From: Ichthyobacteriaceae bacterium
GTDB taxonomy: Bacteria; Bacteroidota; Bacteroidia; Flavobacteriales; JADGDT01
Direction of reading: 5' to 3'
Length of the DNA stretch: 60,180 nucleotides
NCBI GenBank assembly: GCA_016744755.1
Contig: JADGDT010000008.1
Coordinates: forward strand, 7,254-67,433
Shown: one piece after another, positions 8,818 to 19,291 of the stretch
Numbering within the stretch: the first letter of the stretch is position 1
Layout: the number at the start of each line of letters is the position of its first letter
Notes under the pieces: generated by a model
What the model was told of the DNA's origin: nothing
What the model saw: the letters and a program-made list of their open reading frames with translations, nothing else
Database searches by the model: none
Position numbers and translations under genes: made by a program

Positions 8818-9468
8818 CTATATCACTATTAATTTTCTTGTTAAAATTTTATCTACACCCTCTATTACCATAAAATACATTCCTGTTTTAAAGTTCAACA
8901 AATCTATATTTACATTGTCCTTAATTTTTTTTTCGCTAAAAACTTCATTCCCTAATACATTGTATATTTTCAAATCATAAGTTCCTAATAATTCTGAAAT
9001 ATCTACAAAAACATTTTGTGTAGCTGGATTTGGATATACCTTAAATTTCCTTAATTCCTCTTCATCAATAGCTGTATATGCTTTTGTATCAGAAAAAATA
9101 AAAGGGTCAGTTAACGATCCCATTATTGAATTATTGTAAAAAATAACATACGACATTATTGTGTATTCTACATCCGATTCATCTAACCATTTGAATGTTA
9201 TTGTTTCTCCTTCTGTTATATTGCTATAAATAGTAATTAAATAACTTTCGAAATTACCACCCTCTTGCGTTGGCGAACAAACACCTCTACATTCTCCTTC
9301 TACAAATGCTCCCAAAGTTGCATTCTGTTGATCGATAATTAATTCGTCAATTGAAACTTGCCCAGTAATATTCATTGAAAACTCGTAATCAACTGGATTT
9401 ACAGTCCACTCTTGTGCTACTAAACCTGTATTTAACAAAAGAGATATTATCAGTATAAAATTTTTCAT
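8818..9468 (-). CDS. Small T9SS-sorted protein sharing a domain with the adjacent giant
   Basis: The start is placed at the ATG at 9468, which gives signal peptide MKNFILIISLLLNTGLVAQ. An upstream in-frame GTG (9504) would add 12 residues before the signal peptide and is less likely. The mature part opens with WTVNPVDYEFSMNITGQVSIDE, then FVEGECRGV, IYSNITEGETITFKW and MGSLTDPF. The same order of motifs occurs in the giant upstream at about residues 2712-2815. The last 75 residues are a T9SS type A sorting domain (YPNPATQNVFVDI ... NFKTGMYFMVI ... TRKLIVI). It lies 68 bases downstream of the giant gene on the same strand, so the two are probably one operon. Function is unknown. Confidence 0.85.
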   Translation of the reverse strand: MKNFILIISLLLNTGLVAQEWTVNPVDYEFSMNITGQVSIDELIIDQQNATLGAFVEGECRGVCSPTQEGGNFESYLITIYSNITEGETITFKWLDESDVEYTIMSYVIFYNNSIMGSLTDPFIFSDTKAYTAIDEEELRKFKVYPNPATQNVFVDISELLGTYDLKIYNVLGNEVFSEKKIKDNVNIDLLNFKTGMYFMVIEGVDKILTRKLIVI

Positions 9469-9489
9469 AGGTTCATAAGTTTTAATATT

Positions 9490-9522
9490 GGCTATATCAA
9501 ACACTTTGTATCTGATATAGCC
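9490..9522. promoter_or_regulatory. Hairpin between the giant gene and its companion
   Basis: A perfect 10-bp stem, GGCTATATCA / TGATATAGCC, has a 13-base loop. A T-run follows only in the plus direction, opposite to the genes. It is therefore more likely an mRNA processing or stabilising structure, or a partial attenuator, than a normal terminator. Confidence 0.5.
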
Positions 9523-9536
9523 GTTTTTAGTTATAA

Positions 9537-12500
9537 TTATTGTTTAATTATTTTCTCTGAGTATTCTTTGCCGTTAATATTTACTTTCAATAAATAAACA
9601 CCTTTAGGTATATTCCTAAAACTAAGTTTGTTGTAAATGTTAATCTTCTGATACCCCTCTACTAACATTAGATTATTTATTTGCGCAACTAATATTCCAA
9701 TTGAGTTGTAAACTTTAACTACTCCCTGCTGTTCTTTACTAGAATTTACAACTATAGCAAGCTCTTCCCTGAAAGGATTAGGTAGTACTTTTAAATCTGT
9801 GTTACTTTCGAAACCAAGATGATTAAATGTTAATGACATTGGGCTTTCCAAGCTACCTAAAGTATTATTGGCTTTAAAATCAATAATTTCATTGGCTTCA
9901 ATCACTCCTAATTTATGTTCTGCTTTAAAGTGGATTGTTTCTGGTGCTATACTATTAATTGTTATAAAATAATAGGTATTTCCGTCTTCTAACGATATTG
10001 CTTTTGCCTTGCCACACAATCCATTTCTATCGTAAGCATTTATAGTATATGCCTGTGGATTATCAATATTTATCTCTGCAATTATAGACATATTATATTC
10101 TGTTTTTGGCAAATTACTTAAATCAGAATTATATTTAAAACTAGAGAAAGTAGATTTTTTGCCTATACCTGTTGAGTAATTTAGAGTACCATTAGAACTA
10201 CTATAAACAATATATCCTTTTCCTGGCTCCATAAATGTAAGACTACCAACCCAACCCAAAACATTGCTATAAATTGCAAACTCGTGTTGCGATTTTATTA
10301 TATCATCATTATTAGGAGTTAATGAAGACATAGCATCTTTTAATGTTTTTTGCGATGATAAAGGATAAGAAATCCAGTTCCATCCAATAGAGATTGGTAT
10401 ATCTACTGTATCGGCAACAACCCTATATCCCTCTATTTTAAGACCTTGATTAGATAAAACCTTCATTTTATAGTTAGAAATAACATCTAAACTTTCCAAA
10501 CTACCAAACCATTGACTATTATCTTGAACACTTGAGAATTGTGATTGTGATTTTATAAAATTGTTTGGCTGAGTATTCAAATCACTAAACACTGTGTTAA
10601 GGTTTTTAAATTCATCAGCATAAACATTAAACGAAATCCAATTCCAACCTGTAGATAAATCTATATTTTGTTCTACATAATTTGTAGCTTCTATAGGCAA
10701 TGGACTTGATACTGATCCGTACATTTTATTGGCTGTGAATACAATTTGCGGTGTAACTTTTGAATAAATCTCACCACTACTTGCATCGTAAACTTTAAAC
10801 TCCATTTCCTCTCCATTAGTATTAGAGTAAATATTCATTAAGTTTAGATAGATATTTCCGTTTGCAAAATATTGCACATTAGAAACACCTCTACACTCGC
10901 CATTTACAAAACATCCAACCAAATCATTTTCATCGGTAGATAATATTTCATCTATACTTAATTGACCAATAGTGTTGGCTGTAAGATCGAAATTACTAGG
11001 ATTTACTTGCCAATTTGGAGTATTTCCATTAACTGTAACATCTAACATCAATCGCTCATTATAACCCATAGATGCAACCAAGTTTATATCTGTTTGATAA
11101 GAACCTACATTCAACTGTGGCTTTATAATTATCTCAATTTCTTGAGACTCAAGAGGACTTAAGCTTCCCGAACTCGGATTAATTTCCATCCATTCTGGTA
11201 TGTTAGTAATTTGATAGTTTTCGTTTGCTCCACTTTTATTTAAGATGGTAACATTCACTATCTTCTCTTCCTCTATTGATTTTTCAATTTGTAGTTTCTG
11301 AATATCCCAAACTACTTGGTTTTTATCTACAAAAACACTCCAACTTACCGTAGAAGCCATTATATTGTTATGTAAATCTTTAACTTTTTTTATTGAAATA
11401 TCTAATATTTGATTCTCTATTAATTTAGCATCTACTGTTGGTGCAATCACAACCTCATCATTATTAATAATATATGTGTGATTAATTTTAACCTCAGGCC
11501 GTTGTAATTTTATAGTTGGACTCTCTGTATTAAAATACTGAAATTCTGATTGAGCTTCACCTGCAATACTCTCGGTATCTTTTGTGAAATTTGCTAAACT
11601 TTCATTTCCTGTATTTATATCTTCAAACGGAAAATATGCTTTCAATCCATATTCATTGCCACTTAAAGCGTGATTCATATATCGTTGAATTTGATTTTGT
11701 GTTCTTGATGAATTCCAAATACGTACCTCGTCTATATTACCTGTCATATTTTGGTCGTAATAATCTATATTAGACAAGTTATGCCAACGTGCTCCAAATA
11801 CAAGTTTTGAACCTCCAAACCCTTTAAAATTGTTAGATGAGCTTGTTTCTACTAGATTACCATCAATATAAATACTTAAATATCCTATTCTATTTAAGCT
11901 CATTGCGAAGTGATGCCAATTATTATCTAGATAATTATTTGCATTTACAGTTACATCAACATCGTTATTATTTACAATAATATTTCCTGTACTTGTAGCG
12001 TAAATATTCCATGCATCTATATTTGCATCAAACTCCATATTTCCATTAGAAAGTAAACTTGCATTAGATGAAGGAATGTCCATTTTATACCAAAATTCTG
12101 TAGTAAAATCAGCTTGATTACTAAATGCCATTTCGCCTGTTGCTATTGATAAATAATTACTACCTCCAAGAGCAATTGATTTTCCATCGTTACTTACATG
12201 CCATGTTGCATTAAGTTCGGCATTTCTTCCAAAGGCAATATCTTTTGCTATGTTGCTCGAAGCTTCGTTCATTGGCCACAAACTATAAAGTCCTTTTTCG
12301 TAACCATTCATTATTTTTCCTTTCTGAGAAGATATCTCGTTTGAATTACGAGCATAGTTCCATATTCTTAGTTCGTGAATATTTCCGTTAAAAGCTGATT
12401 GGTCTTTTGACGAATAACCTACATACATTATTCCTTCTAATGATGAAAAGATATCAGCTTCTGTAATTTCTGGCTCACTAGTTTCATCACTTAAAATAAA

Positions 12501-15500
12501 CAGTGTGAAATAAGGCTTAGTATTGGTATTGCCTCTATTGTAGGCGATTGAATAAAATGCCCATTGATTAGTGTCTTCATATGTGTTTTCAGATTTAATT
12601 GTCTGTCCATTTATCTCAATTGAAAAATGATTATTTTCATCGAACCCTAACTGGAAATTACCTAAATCTAACAAACTACCTTTACTTAAATCATGCCTAT
12701 TTGCCCAAAATTCTATTGTGAAATTTGTATGATCTAAATTTACATGCTTAACTTTCATATAATTATCTTGTCCATCGAAATGAACACTTGCATCATGTAA
12801 TAATTTTGGATTATCTGTAAGGTCTGTACCATTAAGTATTCCTCTTACATCTACATAATCTACATGCGAGTAAAGGTCTCCCGAATTTATTTCTTCGTTA
12901 AATCTTATAGAAATATCTTCGCCATACGATAATGTACCATCACTTGGTTCGGGAGTTCCGAACGGAGCAGGGGTAACTCTATCTATAATACCATTCTTAG
13001 GTTCTGTTAGATACTCATATTTATTTGCACCTTCGCCACAAACAGATTTTAAGAAAAGGTTATACTTACCGTCAGGCAACTGTTCTATAGGGAAACTATA
13101 ATTTATTACAGAACCCGTGATTAGCTCTTTATTGGTTTCGGTAGAATTATTAAAGTCATCTTCATCTTTATAAAAAACCATTTGATTAGTTCTATTTTCT
13201 CCTGGCTTGGCATACTGAAAATAAATTGATTTAAACTCGCTACTATTTAAATTATATCCTTCGATATCTACATTTATATGTTCTTCGTTTTTAGAATTTG
13301 CAATCCAACTATCGAATATACTAGAGAACTCTACAGGAGTACATGTTGGAACAAAAGATGCTGATATTATTACAGTATCGGCAATATTATCAAACCCATC
13401 TTCAAAACCATATTGACATTGCGAATGTATAACCACATTTATACTGTCGTAAAGATTAATATCCGATTGACCTTTTTCTACAGTTAAATACTTATTTATT
13501 GTTTTGCCTGCTGGTATGTATATTGCAATGGTATTACCAGAAATTGGAGAACCATCTAATTTAACTATTGCTCCATCGCTGTTTGATGCTGGATCTACAA
13601 ATAAATCATACCAAATATCCTCGTCAATTTCCGAAATATTAGACAGGCTAACTTGAAATATTGCTTTCTCAATATCAGGAACACCAATAACTTCGTTATT
13701 ATCAACTGCTATTTTGGGTTTTTCTATTTGCATTGTTGCTTGCCCTAATAATTCACCAGGAGTATAATACTTTGTAGAATCTGCTCCTTCATAAGGACAT
13801 GATGATTGCCCTCCTTCTGTTGTAAATACAGGCCCAAAACCTGTTGTAATATCTTTTTTTACACTAACTGAGTAATAATCTCCTTGATTTTCATCTGCCA
13901 AAACAAAACCTACAGTTTGGGTAACATCATCTTCATATATATTGTCTTTTACATATTGGTCGAATGCTGTAATTTCTTCTGAAAAATGGAATCCATTTTT
14001 ATTATAGGTAAAACCTACTTCCCATAATTGTTTAGCCGAAATATTAAATTCGTAAGTATCGGTATGAGAGTACATAGTATCTATAATTACACTCGATTCA
14101 AATTCTGCCCCAGCATCAAACGAAATGTTTTTATAACTATCGTAATCTATAGTGTGTACATCTCCATTTGTATCTTCATACTCTCCTCCATTATTATCGT
14201 AACTAGCCCACTCTCCGCTACTTTTCAGTTTTGCTTTTTCATTTAATTTTAACTTATTTTCCCAACTTCTTATCTGAATATTATAAAACGTAATAGTATC
14301 AGAATTAGCTTCAGTATCATCAAACGAATCTCTTATTTTTTCAAAATTAGGAATAAGGTAATTCTCTATATGGTTTTGTGTGTAAATAAAAGTTGTTGCC
14401 AATTGTACACCCATATACAAACCTTCGTCTTTTGCGATGGTATAACTATCTTCACCATTGGCTATAGTAGTCTCAAAAATTGCTTCACCATTGTTGCTTA
14501 TAGAATCTATATTGGTTATATGCAGAAAATTAGCTGCACCATAAGTAATATTATCACCATGTCCTATAAATATATCGCCCATTCCTCCTACATAATCAGG
14601 ACTACTACTAGTAGAAAACACATCATTAAATTCTATAGTATATGTCTCACTGTTCTCATCATTCCATTCCGAAGAAACAGAGAAACCTCCTCCTATGGTA
14701 TTGTCATTTGCTATTTCAGTTTGTACTGCAAAACCAATTCCTCCTACTTCTGTTTCTAATGTAAAACCTAGATGATAAAGAAATTCTGCTGAAACAGATC
14801 CGCCTCTAGTATAGTTTTTAGTAACTGTATTACTTATAGTTAACCCTTTTTCTAGGTAGGAATAACTGTTAGACCCCGGAGGATCTCTAAGAATAAAATC
14901 TAATGTTTCGGGACCTTTTGTTACAAAATCAGTCCCTTTTGGCAAACTCCCCATTACATAAGCTTCTAATGGCGATTTGTCCCAGGTACTTACTGTTTCT
15001 CCCGCTATACTCAGTTTAACCTCTAGATTATTGGTGTATGGCGATGCTACATTTGGTACTCCTCCTGCAAATACATAAATAGCTTTTCCTTTTTTATCAA
15101 AACTTAACTCTTTTCTATTTCTATCGTTTGCACAATCGTTGTAAATGATAACAGATCCATCACTTACAATTACTGTATCTATATCTACATCATTGAGGTG
15201 TTCGTAAATTTCGAAACCACTTATAATTAACTCATATTTCTTTTGAGATTTAAAAACAGGTTTTCCAAAGGCATAATGTGGCTCCCCATTCCTCATTTCG
15301 CTAACTACTGCAATTGTATCTTCTTCTACAATGTAGTATCTATCGCCCATTACATCTTCGCCAACATCGTTCTTTACAAAAATTTGTGGCTGGTTTCTTA
15401 AAATCCACGATTTTTCTAAATTGTAATTATAAACCGTATCAATTTCATATACACTAGTTTCTTCTATAAACGTACTATCAATAGTATATTGTTTCACAAA

Positions 15501-18500
15501 ACTATTTGACAAGTTAATCATGTCATTTTCGCCAGAAGCTAGTAAACTATATTTTTCGCCAATCTTAACGGATGTAATTATATACGATTCTGGAGGAAGT
15601 TCAATTTCGTATGAACCATTATCTACATCTGTATAAACTACTAGTTCTGTTAGATCTTCATTTAAGTCTAATATGGAAGTATTATCGGTAGATATTGTAA
15701 TTTCTGCTACTCCTAGGTTGTTTTTTATAGAATTCTGTACCGAGCCTAAAAATTTATTTGATTCAACTATCCCTCCTACAACTCTTCCTGCAACACGAAC
15801 GGTGGTAATATCTGTAAATTGTAAATCGGAAATTGGCTGATTAAAGTATTCTTTATCTATTTCTCCCTCGGTTGTCTGTTCAGGAAAATAAGATGAAGCA
15901 AATATATGGTTTGCTTTTTCTACAGTAATATAATGTTTACCTATAGGTACTTGTATATCAAATTCACCGTTAATATCAGTAGTAACTATTTCATTATTTG
16001 AATTTCTAATGAAATTATCATCAACTTTAACATACACATCTTTAACAGGAATATTTGTGTTATCATATGTTATTCTACCTGTTACCTGAAAAGATGACTC
16101 ATCGGTGAATTCAATACCATTATGAACAGGGCTACTATCTCCTATAAATAAATTTTTGTCTATAGGGTCGAATTCATGAACTCCTAAATATGGCGATACG
16201 TTGAAAATATTTCCACTACCAGAGTACCTTATTCCTGTAATTGTATAATTACCTTTATTGTTAGTTACACCTGATGGATGTAATTGCTCGAAAGAAGGAA
16301 TATCATCAGACCATTGAGGGAAACTAGTCTCAGTTAAATCTACTAAATTATTTTTATTGAAACTACTTCCTGTTTTTGAGAGGTCGTACGCTCCGTAGCC
16401 ATAATTCTCATCAAAACGATAATAGGCGATCAATCCTTCTTCTCTTCCTGACAATAATCTTATATGATCTCGCTTTATCTCTTCTTCGGTTCTGAAACGT
16501 TGCCATATTCTAGCTTCATCTATATTCCCTTTGTAGGCAGTATTCATTTGGTTTGCAACACCATAGGTAATTGTAACATTATTAAAATCTGGACCACAAT
16601 TAGATCCAACATTATCTTCTATAGCCCAAGGCAATTGAGGATTAGAGTAACTAGACGAAATAAGTTTATTACCATTTAAGTATAGTTCCAAAGTACCTGA
16701 AACTGGATCATAATTTGTGGCAATATGATACCATGTATTTGCATTTAACACAGTATCGCCTTCAAGTACAATTTTAGGCAATTCACTATCACTACAATTC
16801 ATTGAGTGAGTATTAACTGCTACAATTGGTTTCATATTTCTTAAACCAACATAGTAAATACCAGATGATATACTGAAAAACATATTTCTATCGTCAGTAT
16901 TCATTGACTCTGGTTTAATCCAAACATCGGTAGATATAGGATTATTGAAAATATCGTTATTAGTAAAATCAGCAGATTCTGCTTTAAATGAGCTCGCTCC
17001 ATTAAAGTAAACACTTTTTCCAGAAGAGACTTCATCAGAAAATGTTCTAACCTCAACATTCTCAACAGCATTACCACCAGAGTAAGTTATTTTACCCGAA
17101 ACAATACCCGAACTATATCTGAAACCTGTGGTAAACAATTCATCTGATTCTTCTTTATTATTGTTACACTCTCCTGTTGCTCTTATTTTGTACTGATAAA
17201 GGATATTTGCTTCTGCTGTTATATCCTCATAATAAGTAGCGTTACTATTACTGATTGTTGTTAATAGTGCATAACTCATATCTGCTTTTTTTCTGTAAAT
17301 TTCAAAAGCATCTATATCTGATTTTTTATTAGGATTTATGTCCCATTCAATAATTATTTTTTGGTTGTAATATCCTTTAGATGCATCAAAATAAGAATGT
17401 GTTTTACCTCCATCATCCACAAAAGTAAAAACATCTCCAAATTCCATAGGCATATTTATGCTTTCAGATGCTACAGATATTGAACCATTGCTCCCACAAT
17501 GGTTTAGTGCCTCAATTTTATATTCATAATCGGTACAACTAGTAGCATAAAAATCTGTATAAGAATTTTGATAACCAATCTTTTCTATAAATTCAAAAGT
17601 ACCAAGCCCTGTTTTTCTGTATATATTAAATCCAGTAGCAGGTGCTCCTACTTGCGTATAATCCCAAACTACCTCTACATTACCTTCATCTACACTTGCA
17701 ACAATATTTAATGGAGCTGTAGTACATGATGTATTTGCTGAAGCTGTAGAAATATTGCTATAATTATTATAACTGTCGCCATTTGCATCGATTTTATACT
17801 CTATATCTTTTGCTAAATCACTTGCATCAACAGTATGAACATATTGGGTGGTTTCTACTGCATTATCTAAAGTTATCCAACTCCCTCCATTTACACTATA
17901 TATTATTGTATATGTTTCTGGCGATGAATCTAAATCATCCCATTCAAGTTCTATCTTACCATTACACTCTCCTCCTGATGCAAATAAATTTTGAACTTCA
18001 TCATATTCTTTTAGTGATATTTTTGTTTTAAGTTCTTCTCCCGTATAGTAATAACCAGAGGATAAATTAAGAGGATTATTCTCGTTATACCAATATGTTT
18101 TAATCCTATATTCATACTCAACACCATATCCTTCTAAACTAGAATCATTATCAATATAGTACCTGCTATTGGTTCTACAAATTGTATTTCCCCAACTACT
18201 AGTACCTTTAACCCTCCTATATATGTAATGTGTTTGAGCATCACTTGCACTTTCCCAGTCTAAACGAATGCTTTCGTAATCTGATGTAGCAGTTAAATTA
18301 TAAGGTTTAATAGGACGTGCAGGATGGAATTTATTTGTTTTACGAGTAATATTATACTCTACCATAGATTTATCGGGTACAAGAGAGTAAATATTATCTT
18401 CTGCTGTGTACATGTTTATTACTAGGTTATCTGATAGCCCTTTATTATCTTCACTAAAAGTATCTATCCCTTTAAAAGTTTTATCCCAAATATAATCGAC

Positions 18501-19151
18501 CTCTTCATTGGAAAGCCTAATATTATCCCATATTCTAAATCCAGAAACTTCACCTCTAAAATCATTATCGTGGTATGATCCATTTCCTATTGTACAGTAC
18601 TCATTTGAGATATCATTAAATTCAAAAGAACTTTTACTTTTAATCCTTTGTCCATTTATGAATAAAGTAATAAGATTTTCGCTATCATCATATGTAACGG
18701 TTATATGTTTCCATTGCAGATAATAATCATCACCATAGTCTATATTGTAGAATAAATCACCATTACTTCCTGGGTCATTTCCATCGCCAACTCTAATTCT
18801 CCATGTATTAGTTTCATGTTCTTCGAAATAAAGAAACAACGAATTATGATCATCATCCCATACTCCTGCTGAGAAAAAAACATAACGATCATCTGTATTA
18901 CCAGAAGTGGGCCATGTAGGCCTTAACCATAAATCTAAAGAAAAATCTCCTCTAAACCATTTTTTTGCATTATTGTAAGATGTAGCATTCGACTCATTTA
19001 TATTAATGTAGGAATCAGATCCATCAAAATAAGGAATGTTAGTCCAAGCAGATTGTGTTTCTTCTTTAGGTATGCAATTTTGAGAGTAGATAAAACTGTT
19101 AGATATAAATAATAATACAAACAGTACAAAAGGCTTTGTAGAGTTTCTCAT
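9537..19151 (-). CDS. Giant T9SS-secreted LamG / fibronectin III surface protein
   Basis: This 3204-residue protein has a signal peptide (residues 1-23, ending FIYSQ). The domains in order are: LamG/concanavalin-like (about 40-240); several fibronectin III-like modules (about 285-690, each with an IRLDW / IELEWDD / VEVVWDY strand); a carboxypeptidase-regulatory-like fold (about 689); a second LamG (about 712-930, ending EEGLIAYYRFDENYG); two more regulatory-like beta-sandwiches (about 1019-1160); a long region of about 900 residues without a recognised domain; and two tandem LamG units (about 2120-2540). These are followed by a WQVNPSNFDLT...GECRGV domain (about 2712-2815), two GWNWIS modules (about 2832 and 2919) and a T9SS type A sorting domain (about 3120-3204). 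It is probably a cell-surface adhesin or glycan-binding protein. No catalytic motif was seen. A TATATTTG box lies 26 bases before the ATG. Confidence 0.92.
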   Translation of the reverse strand: MRNSTKPFVLFVLLFISNSFIYSQNCIPKEETQSAWTNIPYFDGSDSYININESNATSYNNAKKWFRGDFSLDLWLRPTWPTSGNTDDRYVFFSAGVWDDDHNSLFLYFEEHETNTWRIRVGDGNDPGSNGDLFYNIDYGDDYYLQWKHITVTYDDSENLITLFINGQRIKSKSSFEFNDISNEYCTIGNGSYHDNDFRGEVSGFRIWDNIRLSNEEVDYIWDKTFKGIDTFSEDNKGLSDNLVINMYTAEDNIYSLVPDKSMVEYNITRKTNKFHPARPIKPYNLTATSDYESIRLDWESASDAQTHYIYRRVKGTSSWGNTICRTNSRYYIDNDSSLEGYGVEYEYRIKTYWYNENNPLNLSSGYYYTGEELKTKISLKEYDEVQNLFASGGECNGKIELEWDDLDSSPETYTIIYSVNGGSWITLDNAVETTQYVHTVDASDLAKDIEYKIDANGDSYNNYSNISTASANTSCTTAPLNIVASVDEGNVEVVWDYTQVGAPATGFNIYRKTGLGTFEFIEKIGYQNSYTDFYATSCTDYEYKIEALNHCGSNGSISVASESINMPMEFGDVFTFVDDGGKTHSYFDASKGYYNQKIIIEWDINPNKKSDIDAFEIYRKKADMSYALLTTISNSNATYYEDITAEANILYQYKIRATGECNNNKEESDELFTTGFRYSSGIVSGKITYSGGNAVENVEVRTFSDEVSSGKSVYFNGASSFKAESADFTNNDIFNNPISTDVWIKPESMNTDDRNMFFSISSGIYYVGLRNMKPIVAVNTHSMNCSDSELPKIVLEGDTVLNANTWYHIATNYDPVSGTLELYLNGNKLISSSYSNPQLPWAIEDNVGSNCGPDFNNVTITYGVANQMNTAYKGNIDEARIWQRFRTEEEIKRDHIRLLSGREEGLIAYYRFDENYGYGAYDLSKTGSSFNKNNLVDLTETSFPQWSDDIPSFEQLHPSGVTNNKGNYTITGIRYSGSGNIFNVSPYLGVHEFDPIDKNLFIGDSSPVHNGIEFTDESSFQVTGRITYDNTNIPVKDVYVKVDDNFIRNSNNEIVTTDINGEFDIQVPIGKHYITVEKANHIFASSYFPEQTTEGEIDKEYFNQPISDLQFTDITTVRVAGRVVGGIVESNKFLGSVQNSIKNNLGVAEITISTDNTSILDLNEDLTELVVYTDVDNGSYEIELPPESYIITSVKIGEKYSLLASGENDMINLSNSFVKQYTIDSTFIEETSVYEIDTVYNYNLEKSWILRNQPQIFVKNDVGEDVMGDRYYIVEEDTIAVVSEMRNGEPHYAFGKPVFKSQKKYELIISGFEIYEHLNDVDIDTVIVSDGSVIIYNDCANDRNRKELSFDKKGKAIYVFAGGVPNVASPYTNNLEVKLSIAGETVSTWDKSPLEAYVMGSLPKGTDFVTKGPETLDFILRDPPGSNSYSYLEKGLTISNTVTKNYTRGGSVSAEFLYHLGFTLETEVGGIGFAVQTEIANDNTIGGGFSVSSEWNDENSETYTIEFNDVFSTSSSPDYVGGMGDIFIGHGDNITYGAANFLHITNIDSISNNGEAIFETTIANGEDSYTIAKDEGLYMGVQLATTFIYTQNHIENYLIPNFEKIRDSFDDTEANSDTITFYNIQIRSWENKLKLNEKAKLKSSGEWASYDNNGGEYEDTNGDVHTIDYDSYKNISFDAGAEFESSVIIDTMYSHTDTYEFNISAKQLWEVGFTYNKNGFHFSEEITAFDQYVKDNIYEDDVTQTVGFVLADENQGDYYSVSVKKDITTGFGPVFTTEGGQSSCPYEGADSTKYYTPGELLGQATMQIEKPKIAVDNNEVIGVPDIEKAIFQVSLSNISEIDEDIWYDLFVDPASNSDGAIVKLDGSPISGNTIAIYIPAGKTINKYLTVEKGQSDINLYDSINVVIHSQCQYGFEDGFDNIADTVIISASFVPTCTPVEFSSIFDSWIANSKNEEHINVDIEGYNLNSSEFKSIYFQYAKPGENRTNQMVFYKDEDDFNNSTETNKELITGSVINYSFPIEQLPDGKYNLFLKSVCGEGANKYEYLTEPKNGIIDRVTPAPFGTPEPSDGTLSYGEDISIRFNEEINSGDLYSHVDYVDVRGILNGTDLTDNPKLLHDASVHFDGQDNYMKVKHVNLDHTNFTIEFWANRHDLSKGSLLDLGNFQLGFDENNHFSIEINGQTIKSENTYEDTNQWAFYSIAYNRGNTNTKPYFTLFILSDETSEPEITEADIFSSLEGIMYVGYSSKDQSAFNGNIHELRIWNYARNSNEISSQKGKIMNGYEKGLYSLWPMNEASSNIAKDIAFGRNAELNATWHVSNDGKSIALGGSNYLSIATGEMAFSNQADFTTEFWYKMDIPSSNASLLSNGNMEFDANIDAWNIYATSTGNIIVNNNDVDVTVNANNYLDNNWHHFAMSLNRIGYLSIYIDGNLVETSSSNNFKGFGGSKLVFGARWHNLSNIDYYDQNMTGNIDEVRIWNSSRTQNQIQRYMNHALSGNEYGLKAYFPFEDINTGNESLANFTKDTESIAGEAQSEFQYFNTESPTIKLQRPEVKINHTYIINNDEVVIAPTVDAKLIENQILDISIKKVKDLHNNIMASTVSWSVFVDKNQVVWDIQKLQIEKSIEEEKIVNVTILNKSGANENYQITNIPEWMEINPSSGSLSPLESQEIEIIIKPQLNVGSYQTDINLVASMGYNERLMLDVTVNGNTPNWQVNPSNFDLTANTIGQLSIDEILSTDENDLVGCFVNGECRGVSNVQYFANGNIYLNLMNIYSNTNGEEMEFKVYDASSGEIYSKVTPQIVFTANKMYGSVSSPLPIEATNYVEQNIDLSTGWNWISFNVYADEFKNLNTVFSDLNTQPNNFIKSQSQFSSVQDNSQWFGSLESLDVISNYKMKVLSNQGLKIEGYRVVADTVDIPISIGWNWISYPLSSQKTLKDAMSSLTPNNDDIIKSQHEFAIYSNVLGWVGSLTFMEPGKGYIVYSSSNGTLNYSTGIGKKSTFSSFKYNSDLSNLPKTEYNMSIIAEINIDNPQAYTINAYDRNGLCGKAKAISLEDGNTYYFITINSIAPETIHFKAEHKLGVIEANEIIDFKANNTLGSLESPMSLTFNHLGFESNTDLKVLPNPFREELAIVVNSSKEQQGVVKVYNSIGILVAQINNLMLVEGYQKINIYNKLSFRNIPKGVYLLKVNINGKEYSEKIIKQ

Positions 19152-19177
19152 TTTGGCAGGATTTTGGTTTAGAGAAA

Positions 19178-19185
19178 CAAATATA
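19178..19185 (-). promoter_or_regulatory. -7 promoter box of the giant surface-protein gene
   Basis: TATATTTG on the minus strand is a full TAnnTTTG match, 26 bases before the ATG. The -33 element is not clear. Confidence 0.45.
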
Positions 19186-19291
19186 TACTAGTATAATAAT
19201 AATCTATCGCTACATAGTAAGACATTTAGTAAGACATCAATTAAATAAACATAATACACTACTAACGAGCACTATACACGGTAAGCTCTTT

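Noticed and set aside
9469-9504. Upstream GTG start for the small T9SS protein
   Set aside because: It lies in the intergenic hairpin and adds a polar stretch before the signal peptide.
14370-14759. 129-codon plus-strand frame opposite the giant gene
   Set aside because: Antisense shadow of a well-supported reading frame. The same applies to the other plus-strand frames between 11.5 and 18.8 kb.
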